Shown here piece after piece: positions 1 to 6,013 of a stretch of DNA of 13,126 nt. Each line of letters opens with the position of its first letter. Positions within the stretch are counted from its first letter, which is position 1. The position numbers and the translations under genes were made by a program. This DNA comes from Calditrichota bacterium (GTDB lineage: Bacteria > Calditrichota > Calditrichia > RBG-13-44-9 > J075): NCBI GenBank assembly GCA_024275555.1, contig JAJRYW010000134.1, positions 1-13,126 on the forward strand, in the 5' to 3' direction. The notes beneath the pieces are model-generated. The model had not been told where the DNA came from. It ran no database searches and saw only the letters and a list, made by a program, of their open reading frames with translations.

Positions 1-465
1 TCCCAGTAAGCCGGGATGAACTCCCAACTCCTGTGCAATCCGGCCCCAGCCCATGCCGCTTCCGCGCATGGCTGCGATGTCAGCCGGCGTAACTCCGCCA
101 AACGCCGCCATCACCGCTTCGGCAGCTGCTTCCGAGGCATGGTAGGCATTCTGTGATGCTGCAATGACCTGCGAATTTCCTGATTGTATCGCTGCCTGCA
201 GGGCTGCTTCAGCCTGATGCTCCGCCTGCATGGCGGCGATAACTTCGGGTGCCGCCTGAGCGGCAGCGTTCGAAGCGACTTGTTCGGCACGGGCTACATC
301 GTCAGTAGTTGTAAAAACCGAATCCTGATTTTGATTAGCAACGTCATTATTAACGTCATTGCTGCTTCCGGCTGCAAGTCCGGTGACCGGTACCGCAAAA
401 ACCAGCGCCGCGAGAATTGCCCAAAACATCGAAGTCCATAATCGTTTTCTTGCTACCTTTTCCAT
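1..465 (-). CDS. Secreted Ala-rich protein, 3' end beyond window (paralogue of the 750-1595 gene)
   Basis: Open frame of 155 codons running off the window edge without a stop. It starts at an ATG at 465, preceded by AAGGAG about 9 nt upstream. The N-terminus is a Sec signal peptide (basic residues 2-8, hydrophobic 12-30, probable cleavage after GLAAG). Residues about 55-125 are Ala/Glu/Gln-rich and probably helical. They are followed by VTPADIAAMRGSGMGWG and IAQELGVHPG, a short W-x-x-IA-x-ELGV segment that looks like a helix-turn-helix although the protein is exported. From residue 55 on it is close to identical in layout to the upstream neighbour at 750-1595, so the pair arose by duplication. 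Whether this copy also ends in a Gly-rich tail cannot be seen. It has its own TTGTGACC/CGTAT promoter at 538-565. I do not recognise a function; exported or envelope protein is the safest statement. Confidence 0.85.
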   Translation of the reverse strand, partial: MEKVARKRLWTSMFWAILAALVFAVPVTGLAAGSSNDVNNDVANQNQDSVFTTTDDVARAEQVASNAAAQAAPEVIAAMQAEHQAEAALQAAIQSGNSQVIAASQNAYHASEAAAEAVMAAFGGVTPADIAAMRGSGMGWGRIAQELGVHPGLLG

Positions 466-537
466 TGCCTTCGTCTCCTTGTTTAAATTTTTAATAAAGT
501 AGGACCCGTCAGATTAATTCACTTTGTTTACTTACTA

Positions 538-565
538 ATACGAAGGCATCAGAATTTGGTCACAA
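538..565 (-). promoter_or_regulatory. Candidate ECF promoter for the 1-465 gene
   Basis: Read on the minus strand, TTGTGACC (558-565) is followed after exactly 15 nt by CGTAT (538-542), continuing TAG. The start codon is about 70 nt further on. The same two-box arrangement stands upstream of the sigma gene at 4809 and the TPR lipoprotein at 5893. The bipartite form with a CGTAT -10 box fits ECF sigma promoters in general; assignment to the sigma factor at 4249-4809 is inference. Confidence 0.6.
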
Positions 566-703
566 CTTTTTACTTTCATGGAAAACTGGAATTTTTAATT
601 GCTGTTTGGATGCGATTAAAGATAGATGAAGTGCTGCGGGAGTGTAGATCAGGACGGTTGGTGATTTTGCTTAAATTCTCCGGATATCAGTGTTCAACCG
701 TGC

Positions 704-736
704 TGCGGGAGGAACATTGTGTCGTTGCCTCCCGCA
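704..736 (-). terminator. Hairpin downstream of the Gly-rich gene, possible terminator
   Basis: A perfect 9-bp inverted repeat, TGCGGGAGG at 704-712 and CCTCCCGCA at 728-736, with a 15-nt loop. It begins 14 nt after the stop codon of the gene ending at 750. There is no T-run behind it on the minus strand, so it may be a transcript 3'-end stabiliser or Rho-dependent end rather than a classical intrinsic terminator. Confidence 0.4.
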
Positions 737-749
737 TTCATTGTAGGAA

Positions 750-1595
750 TTACATATGGCCGCCACCCATTCCGCCACCGGAATCTCCGCCCATGCCACC
801 GCCGGAATCGCCCCCCATGCCGCCGCCGGTATCACCACCCATACCACTGCCGGAATCTCCGCCCATGCCGCCGCCGGTGTCACCACCCATACCACTACCG
901 GAATCACTACCATGCCCACCGCCGGAACTGCCGCCCATGCCGCCGGAGCTATTTCCGTGGGCATCCCCCCGGCCACTGTCCATGTGGCCCCATCCACCGT
1001 AATTCTGAGCCGCATGATCCAATCCCATACCCGCACTGCCTGAAATGGTACCGGGTGCAACGCCGTGCATCATGGATCGCCCACCCTTAAGGTCTCGCGA
1101 CGTTGCAGGCATCATATCGGATTTATGCTGCGAGGAAACTCCGTATGCACGGGTCAGTCCGAGTGACCCCGGATGAACCCCCAACTCCTGGGCTATTTGT
1201 CCCCATACCATGCCGCTGCCGCGCATGGCGGCGATATCAGCCGGCGTAACTCCGCTAAATGCCGCCATCACCGCATCAGCGGCTGCTTCCGACGCTTGGT
1301 GGGCATTCCGGGCGGCGGCAACGACCTTTGAATTGCCGGATTGAATCGCTGCCTGCAGCGCCATCGCAGCCTTTTCTTCCGCCTGAATGGCTGCGGTTAC
1401 TTCCGGGGCCGGTTGGCCGGCAGCTTCGGATGCAAGCTGCTCGGCCCGGGCCACCTCGGCCGTACTCGTAAAAGTCGACCCTTGATTGTTGATTTCGGCC
1501 GCAATTCCGGCCGGCGGTGCTGCGTATACCGATACTGCCAGCAATGCCGGCAACAGCGAGGTCCGCCATCCTATGTTTAATGAAATACGCATCAT
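750..1595 (-). CDS. Secreted Ala/Gly-rich repeat protein
   Basis: 281 residues. The open frame extends upstream to 1700, but that extension reads antisense into the end of the preceding gene. AAGGAG stands 6 nt before the ATG at 1595, giving the N-terminus MMRISLNIGW. Residues 1-33 are a signal peptide (hydrophobic 14-30, cleavage near GIAA). Residues 48-115 form an Ala-rich, probably helical segment; 116-150 carry VTPADIAAMRGSGM and WGQIAQELGVHPG, shared with the paralogue at 1-465. From about 210 to the end the protein is almost only Gly, Ser, Asp, Met and His, with an octapeptide GMGGD(S/T)G(G/S) repeated about five times. The start lies 25 nt behind the interrupted TPR gene (1621-2646), so the two probably share a transcript from the TTGTGACC box at 2709. 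Function unknown; a surface or periplasmic protein with a flexible glycine-rich tail. Confidence 0.88.
   Translation of the reverse strand: MMRISLNIGWRTSLLPALLAVSVYAAPPAGIAAEINNQGSTFTSTAEVARAEQLASEAAGQPAPEVTAAIQAEEKAAMALQAAIQSGNSKVVAAARNAHQASEAAADAVMAAFSGVTPADIAAMRGSGMVWGQIAQELGVHPGSLGLTRAYGVSSQHKSDMMPATSRDLKGGRSMMHGVAPGTISGSAGMGLDHAAQNYGGWGHMDSGRGDAHGNSSGGMGGSSGGGHGSDSGSGMGGDTGGGMGGDSGSGMGGDTGGGMGGDSGGGMGGDSGGGMGGGHM
753..893 (-). repeat. In-frame 24-bp tandem repeat encoding GMGGD(S/T)G(G/S)
   Basis: About six units of 24 bp encode the Gly-rich tail of the 750-1595 gene. Units alternate between DSGS and DTGG in the upstream part, giving a higher-order 48-bp period, and become uniform DSGG near the 3' end. 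This pattern fits repeat expansion by slippage or unequal crossing-over within one gene. The units are contiguous, without spacers. Confidence 0.8.
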
Positions 1596-1620
1596 TTTCA
1601 TCTCCTTACCTAAGTGGTTT

Positions 1621-2646
1621 TTAATTGTTTCTTGTAATGATATTGACGGATTCATCCAAAACGTATGTTCCGTTTCCCAAATCGATTTTTTCGGGAACAC
1701 CGAACCAGCTGATTCTTATTCGTGAAGGCTCGATCTTGGGAAACGTTTCCAAAATAAATTTTTTGATAACTTTTGCACGGGACTTTGCAATTTTCGGGTT
1801 GTCCTTGACGTAAGCGATCAGATGCACTGAAAGTGTCCGCTTTTTAATCAAAATATCGCCGATTCGTTCGAGTGCAGGTAAGCTCTCTATCTTCAGTTTG
1901 CTGCCGGCCGGTTCGAAATGGATCACAGGCACAACCATCCTCCTGGACCCCAGCAAATATATCCGGTAGGAAAAGTCACCGTAGCCGTTGAGGTGTTAGG
2001 CCGCCCGCAGCGCCCATTTTCCAAAACAGTAATGGCCCAGATAGGATTTCCATGCGATTTTTTCATCAGATATTTTTCCCAGCTGCCTGAAAGCCAGCGC
2101 CCGGTTATACAGCGCATCCGGGACCGCAGGGTCTAGGGTGAGTACCCGCTCATACTGATTTAGAGCCGCATTCCATTGATTCCGATCCATATAGTTGTGC
2201 CCGAGATATAAATTGGCCTGAAGGTGATTCGGATCCAATTTGAGGGCCTTAAGGTAGCTTTGCCTCTCTTTTTCAAATTCCATATCGGCCCAGTAACCTA
2301 CCCCAAGCCAGAACTGGTAATCCGGGCTGTCCGCTGCCAGTTCGGCCGCTTTTTTTAGATAGTCAACGGCTTTGCCGGCCTGGTTCAGAGCTAAAAGGCT
2401 ACGTCCCATGTAAAAATTGAATTCCGGACTACCCGGTTTTTTTTCCAACTCCCCGGTAAAAAATCGGACCGCCTGTTCATATTTTTCCTGCTTAAATAAG
2501 ATTATGCCCTCGGAGCCGGCCAGGCTGAAAGACGGAATCAGGGCGCCGAACAGCAGCATGAAGCCCATATACCAGCCAAAGCATCTGCGAAAGAGGGTAT
2601 TCTCCCTGGGTTTTTGTGGAGCAGTCGGGTTATGAAGATGTTTCAC
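1621..2646 (-). pseudogene. TPR protein with OmpA-like C-terminal domain, interrupted by an in-frame TAA
   Basis: A GTG start at 2646 (AAGGA 12 nt upstream) opens a frame with a signal peptide (hydrophobic about 24-43) and about four TPR units (NPDSPEFNFYMGRSLL-like, YLKALKLDPNHLQANLYLG, YERVLTLDPAVPDALYN). The frame hits TAA at 1996-1998 after 216 codons. The same frame continues without another stop to TAA at 1621, and the continuation (HLNGYGDFSYR, then a domain with AKSRAKVIKKFILETFPKIE and SWFGVPEKI) aligns without gaps to residues 198-322 of the lipoprotein at 4925-5893. The stop occupies the position of Phe197 in that paralogue. One base change would restore a 341-residue protein. Either a recent nonsense mutation, a sequencing error, or a split protein. 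Unlike the paralogue it has no clear lipobox cysteine. Confidence 0.8.
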
Positions 2647-2688
2647 CGGGTTAAAAAATCCTTTATTTTTCCATTAGTTTGGTTACAA

Positions 2689-2716
2689 CCACAGCTACAA
2701 CCGAAATCGGTCACAA
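2689..2716 (-). promoter_or_regulatory. TTGTGACC box upstream of the interrupted TPR gene, with degenerate -10
   Basis: TTGTGACC at 2709-2716 on the minus strand lies about 63 nt before the GTG start. It sits in the same T-rich context and is followed by GAT, as in the other copies. At the expected -10 distance (15 nt) the sequence is TGTGG (2689-2693), not CGTAT. The promoter may be weak or decayed, in line with the interrupted gene that it precedes. Confidence 0.4.
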
Positions 2717-2842
2717 TTTTTTCCGTCATACCAAATTGATGAATTTGTAAAAAGTCAAAAATCTCGAATCTCGTTCTCGTAACCTATTTAAATTATTAAG
2801 TCTTTAATTTATTCTTGTGTTTTTTGTGCCTTTTTGCGGCCA

Positions 2843-2880
2843 TACCGGATTTGAATTTTAATGAACCGCGGAATCCGGCA
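2843..2880 (-). terminator. Hairpin after the ECF operon, possible terminator
   Basis: Inverted repeat, taccggatt at 2843-2851 and aatccggca at 2872-2880: nine pairs including one G-U, with a 20-nt loop. It lies directly behind the stop codon of the third ECF-operon gene (2884). A-rich rather than T-rich sequence follows on the minus strand, so intrinsic termination is uncertain. Confidence 0.35.
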
Positions 2881-2883
2881 TTA

Positions 2884-3705
2884 TCATTGGTTCACCTCAT
2901 CTGCACCCGGCGGTGAGTCCAGGTGAGGACCGTGCCGGACATCGCGGGCAGTAAATTCAAGCTCCATTAGAACCTGCTCCAGATCACCCTTTTGGAGTAA
3001 AATATTTTTGGCAACCTCGGCGATCCGAACTGATGGAATGCCCTTTCGTTTGGCTGCCGCTGCAACTTTAAAAAATAGTGCCCATTGGGGCGTAAGGCTA
3101 TTATTCATCAGTCCGGTGAGAAGGATGTCGTCGATAACCTTTTCATCAAATCCAAGCTGCTTTAAAAGCGCTTTGTTCTTAGCTGCAACGGCCAGCATTT
3201 CGGGGGCTACGCCGGGCACCCGGGTAAACAGCCGGCGGAGTTCCCGCCGGGTGATGCCGAATCCAAGGCTTTCCACTAGGTCAGTTAAATCGGTTTCAGA
3301 ATATATCCGGGAACCGCCATATTCTGTTTTAAGCAGTTGGCGGACAAACCTGTAATCATCCAGGCGTTTGTTAAGGCCGTCTTCCAGTCTTTGCGGATCG
3401 ATCCGTTTGGCCAGACCCTCCTGGATTTTATCCAAAAACGGGCTGAGGGGAAACCGGTCTTCACGAATTCGGATCAAAATTGTGAGTATGTGAACCGTGT
3501 GATCCGCACCGAGTTGATTATCAAGAGCATAGGCCAGCAGACGGGTTAGAATCTCTTCCGGCACGCCTTGCCGGCGCGCCGAGTCTACGGCCGCAAAAAC
3601 CGGTTTTTGATGACCTGCATAGACCGCTGTCTGCCCAAAGGAAACAAGGCAAGTTGTCTGGATGGACAGTAGCAAGGCTATCGTTTTACAAAATATTTTC
3701 ATCAC
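2884..3705 (-). CDS. Secreted helical protein of unknown function, third gene of ECF operon
   Basis: 273 residues from a GTG at 3705 that is directly followed by ATG at 3702; either could be used. The start overlaps the end of the anti-sigma-like gene by about 20 nt, so translation is probably coupled. Residues 1-30 form a signal peptide (KIFCKTIALLLSIQTTCLVS, cleavage near VYAG). The rest is charged and apparently all-helical, without cysteines or a membrane segment, and ends in an acidic, proline-containing tail. Some stretches (for example GVPEEILTRLLAYAL and GIPSVRIAEVAKNILL) look like related helical units, which suggests an internal repeat. I do not recognise the family. Overlap with the sigma/anti-sigma genes suggests a periplasmic accessory, perhaps a ligand sensor or protector acting on the anti-sigma protein; that role is inference only. 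Confidence 0.85.
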   Translation of the reverse strand: MMKIFCKTIALLLSIQTTCLVSFGQTAVYAGHQKPVFAAVDSARRQGVPEEILTRLLAYALDNQLGADHTVHILTILIRIREDRFPLSPFLDKIQEGLAKRIDPQRLEDGLNKRLDDYRFVRQLLKTEYGGSRIYSETDLTDLVESLGFGITRRELRRLFTRVPGVAPEMLAVAAKNKALLKQLGFDEKVIDDILLTGLMNNSLTPQWALFFKVAAAAKRKGIPSVRIAEVAKNILLQKGDLEQVLMELEFTARDVRHGPHLDSPPGADEVNQ

Positions 3706-4252
3706 TTACAGATGTATAAATTACGGAATTGCGCGAGCCGAATCCGTCCATTTTATAAAACGCCGCCCGCGGATCGGGAATGGCCTGTTTGTCGTTGATT
3801 AAAAACGCGTATTCGTGACCTCCGGGTGGAATGCTGATTTCAAGTATCCAGCGGTTGCTTCGACGGTCCAGTTTCATGGCGTACTCTTCCGGTTTCCAAT
3901 CGTTAAATGAGCCGATGAGATAAACGGACCGGGCTTCACGGTTATCCAGGCTGAAAGTAACCGGCACCAGTTGAGAGTCGATCCGTCGGACTGCGGTCTC
4001 AAACCGTTTCGGTGGTAATTGGAAAAACACGGCCAATATAAGCACACAGGCCGCCACTGCGGTTACCAGTTTAAGCGGTGTTATGGTCACGACCCGCGGC
4101 GATTTGGCCAGCAAGTACAATCGCCGCCAGCGGGATATTTTTTTGGGAGCAAGCGATTCCATCACCAGGGGCATAAGATCCCGCGGCGGCTCATGCTCCG
4201 GCAGATTGCGCAGCATGCCGGTCAGATTTAAATTGTCTTTTTGATCGTTCAT
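3686..4252 (-). CDS. Anti-sigma-like membrane protein with periplasmic AMPK/CBM48-like domain
   Basis: 188 residues. The ATG overlaps the sigma gene's stop as ATGA (4249-4252), with AGGAGG a few bases upstream, so the two are translationally coupled. Residues 1-58 are cytoplasmic and resemble the helical N-terminus of anti-sigma factors (NLPEHEPPRDLMPLVMESL). No zinc-finger H-x3-C-x2-C is present. One membrane helix spans about 60-79. Residues about 96-180 resemble an AMPK-beta/CBM48 glycogen-recognition domain: VYLIGSFNDW (111-119) and GGHEYAFLINDKQAIPDP. The first ligand tryptophan (W119) is kept. The lysine of the usual YKF is alanine here, and the second tryptophan is missing (NDKQ). It may therefore bind another ligand or a protein. 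Inferred role: holds the ECF sigma at the membrane and releases it on a periplasmic signal. Confidence 0.85.
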   Translation of the reverse strand: MNDQKDNLNLTGMLRNLPEHEPPRDLMPLVMESLAPKKISRWRRLYLLAKSPRVVTITPLKLVTAVAACVLILAVFFQLPPKRFETAVRRIDSQLVPVTFSLDNREARSVYLIGSFNDWKPEEYAMKLDRRSNRWILEISIPPGGHEYAFLINDKQAIPDPRAAFYKMDGFGSRNSVIYTSVSDENIL

Positions 4253-4809
4253 GAAACCCTCCTGTCTTTTCGGAGTATTCTCCGGAGCTCTTTTAAGGCC
4301 CGGTGGACCCGCATTTTAGCTCCACTGACTGAAATGGATAGTGCCCGGGCAATATCTTTCATGGAAAGATCTTCCCGGAAACGTAGAATCAGTGCTTCCC
4401 GCTGGTCAAAAGGAAGTTTTTCCATCGCCTTTAAGACGTGAGCCATCTCCAGTTTTCGCTCCACTTGCGTCACCGGGTTCGGGTTGCCGTCAACTGCATT
4501 GCTTTCGTCAAAGTTGCACTCGAAAAGATGGGCCTCTCTGCCGGCCTTGCGCAGATAATCCCTGGCAAGATTCATCCCGATAGCGTACAGCCACGAAAAA
4601 AAACTCTTTGCCGGGTCAAACCGCTCCAATTTTTCATAGGCCCTGACAAGTGTCGCCTGGGACATCTCCAGCGACAAATCCTCAGAACCGGTTACTCGGT
4701 GCATGAGATTATAAATCGGTTTTTGATATTTTTTTACAAGCAGGGCGTAAGCGTTTACATCACCGCCCAGCACTTCGCCGACGATCCTGCTATCTTCGGG
4801 CACATTCAT
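4249..4809 (-). CDS. ECF-family RNA polymerase sigma factor
   Basis: 186 residues. An in-frame TTG lies at 4812, but the ATG at 4809 is the better start; no strong ribosome site precedes it. Region 2 covers about 15-90 (DVNAYALLVKKYQKPIYNL, then SQATLVRAYEKLERFDP and FFSWLYAIGMNLARDYLRK). A linker of about 30 residues follows. Region 4 covers about 128-180 with the helix-turn-helix LSMKDIARALSISVSGAKMRVHRAL. Regions 1 and 3 are absent and the length is normal for an ECF factor. It is the first gene of a three-gene operon with an anti-sigma-like membrane protein and a secreted protein. A TTGTGACC-N16-CGTAT promoter lies 50-75 nt upstream. The same motif precedes neighbouring envelope genes, so autoregulation and local targets are likely (inference). 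Confidence 0.93.
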   Translation of the reverse strand: MNVPEDSRIVGEVLGGDVNAYALLVKKYQKPIYNLMHRVTGSEDLSLEMSQATLVRAYEKLERFDPAKSFFSWLYAIGMNLARDYLRKAGREAHLFECNFDESNAVDGNPNPVTQVERKLEMAHVLKAMEKLPFDQREALILRFREDLSMKDIARALSISVSGAKMRVHRALKELRRILRKDRRVS

Positions 4810-4857
4810 CAATCACACGGTTTTTATAGATGACAAATCCCGCTGCTCTTATACGAT

Positions 4858-4886
4858 ATACGTTCAATTGCAGTATCGGGTCACAA
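4858..4886 (-). promoter_or_regulatory. Candidate autoregulated ECF promoter of the sigma operon
   Basis: On the minus strand, TTGTGACC at 4879-4886, preceded by a T-run, is followed after 16 nt by CGTAT (4858-4862). The ATG at 4809 is about 48 nt downstream. It matches the boxes upstream of the 5893 and 465 starts, which supports a common sigma factor. A second CGTAT at 4851-4855 would need a 23-nt spacer and is less likely. Confidence 0.6.
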
Positions 4887-4924
4887 AAAAGATTATATCA
4901 ATAAGACGTTTAAAATCAGCAAAA

Positions 4925-5893
4925 TTATCCCCGTGAGGTAAAAAAATTAATTGATGTATCTGCTTTGAATCTTTTTTTTCGTGGGGTTTTTATAGTCTCG
5001 GCCACACCAAACCAGCTCAATTTCAGCCTCTCGGGTTTGATTTCAGGAAAGTTTTCGAGTAGATAGGTTTTGATACGTTTGGCCCTAGCCTGTGCCAGTT
5101 TCCTGTCGTTTTTTTGATATACAATGATATTCAATGATATTCGTTGGTTGTTCTCCAGGATAGCACCCAGGACATCCAGCGAAGGCCGGGAAACATTGCT
5201 GATATCGGCCGTGGAAGACACAAATTCGATTGTTTTGAGGGTAACGGTTCGTTTGCCGATCCGGTAATTGCGATATTCAAAATCACCCATTTCGTTGAGC
5301 CTGAATACAGCGCGTATTGCAAACACACCGGATGGGTAAAAGGCGAGGTATTGCTTCAATGCCCGTTTTTCTTGCGGCTTCCGGCCCAACCGTTTCAGGA
5401 TGAGAGTTCTGTTGTAGAGCACATCCGCATTATCGGGCTGAACATTCAAAACCCTGTCATAATTTTTCAAGGCCGCCTTATAGTCCCCTTTTTCGAACTG
5501 ATTATGGGCCAGATAGGTCCGGGCCTGGGAATGTCGGCTATCCAAAGCAAGGGCTTTTAAATAGCTTTTGCGCTCGAGTGTCGGCTGTTTGAGCTGAGAG
5601 TAAGCAACGCCCGTCCAGAAATAGGTGTCCGCGTGATCCGGATTAAGTCGAGCTGACCGTTTCAGGTAGCGGATGCCCTTTTGGGGTTGATTTTCAGCCA
5701 GGTAAAAGCGACCCAGATAATAATTAGCGCCGGCATCATCCGGATTTTGGTGTACATTTTTCTCAAACGCTGCAAGCCCTTCCCTGTATTGATTGGTATC
5801 CAGATAATATTGGCCCTGGGTCCTGTAAAGGGCACTGCAGCCGGAAAACAAAATCGCAGAAAGTAACAGAAAGGCTATTATTTTCGGTCGCAT
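4925..5893 (-). CDS. TPR lipoprotein with OmpA-like C-terminal domain
   Basis: 322 residues, ATG at 5893 with AAGGAG about 8 nt upstream. The N-terminus is a lipoprotein signal (hydrophobic 5-16, lipobox LFSGC with lipidated Cys19). Since residue +2 is Ser, outer-membrane sorting is expected. Residues 22-190 form about five TPR units (for example GLAAFEKNVHQNPDDAGANY, YLKALALDSRHSQARTYLA, YDRVLNVQPDNADVLYN). After a linker, about 217-322 resemble the OmpA-like peptidoglycan-associated fold: a beta strand (RISLNIIVYQ), a helix with LAQARAKRIKTYLLENFPEI, and a strand (LKLSWFGVAE) in place of the usual GYGE. The typical GHTD signature is absent, so peptidoglycan binding is doubtful. An intact paralogue of the interrupted gene at 1621-2646. 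It stands alone between an ECF-type promoter and the sigma operon. Probably an envelope scaffold protein. Confidence 0.88.
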   Translation of the reverse strand: MRPKIIAFLLLSAILFSGCSALYRTQGQYYLDTNQYREGLAAFEKNVHQNPDDAGANYYLGRFYLAENQPQKGIRYLKRSARLNPDHADTYFWTGVAYSQLKQPTLERKSYLKALALDSRHSQARTYLAHNQFEKGDYKAALKNYDRVLNVQPDNADVLYNRTLILKRLGRKPQEKRALKQYLAFYPSGVFAIRAVFRLNEMGDFEYRNYRIGKRTVTLKTIEFVSSTADISNVSRPSLDVLGAILENNQRISLNIIVYQKNDRKLAQARAKRIKTYLLENFPEIKPERLKLSWFGVAETIKTPRKKRFKADTSINFFTSRG

Positions 5894-5949
5894 CTAATGA
5901 ACTCCTTTTTTAACAATTAATTAAATAAAATCCATGCCGATAAGGATAT

Positions 5950-5977
5950 ATACGGCCGTTTACGCATTCGGTCACAA
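5950..5977 (-). promoter_or_regulatory. Candidate ECF promoter of the TPR lipoprotein gene
   Basis: TTGTGACC at 5970-5977 on the minus strand, preceded by a T-run, is followed after 15 nt by CGTAT (5950-5954), itself followed by AT. This is a near copy of the sigma operon promoter. About 55 nt of AT-rich leader separates it from the ATG at 5893. Confidence 0.6.
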
Positions 5978-6013
5978 AAAATTAGGGCATTTATCCCAAA
6001 GAAAAAACGGATG

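Larger units (their letters stand above)
466..749. other. Intergenic region between the two Ala/Gly-rich paralogues
   Basis: No gene is supported here. It holds the ribosome site and ECF-type promoter of the 1-465 gene (538-565), an AT-rich leader (about 480-540), a 12-bp direct repeat GTGCTGCGGGAG (631-642 and 700-711), and a hairpin just after the stop of the 750-1595 gene. The open frames on the plus strand that enter this region read antisense through the Gly-rich repeat and are not credible. Confidence 0.6.

Noticed and set aside
753..893. Tandem repeat as a CRISPR array or satellite
   Set aside because: Units are contiguous, in frame and coding; there are no unique spacers or cas genes.
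556..1090. Long Pro- or His/Arg-rich open frames on the plus strand opposite the Gly-rich gene
   Set aside because: They are antisense readings of the 24-bp Gly repeat, without ribosome sites or sensible starts; the minus-strand gene has signal peptide, ribosome site and a paralogue.
1996..1998. Recoding of the TPR-gene stop as Sec or pyrrolysine
   Set aside because: The codon is UAA; Sec uses UGA and Pyl uses UAG, and the paralogue has Phe here, not Cys or Lys.
5978..6010. Intrinsic terminator after the ATPase (GGG...CCC followed by T-run)
   Set aside because: Only three pairs form; the T-run more likely belongs to the upstream part of the TTGTGACC promoter.
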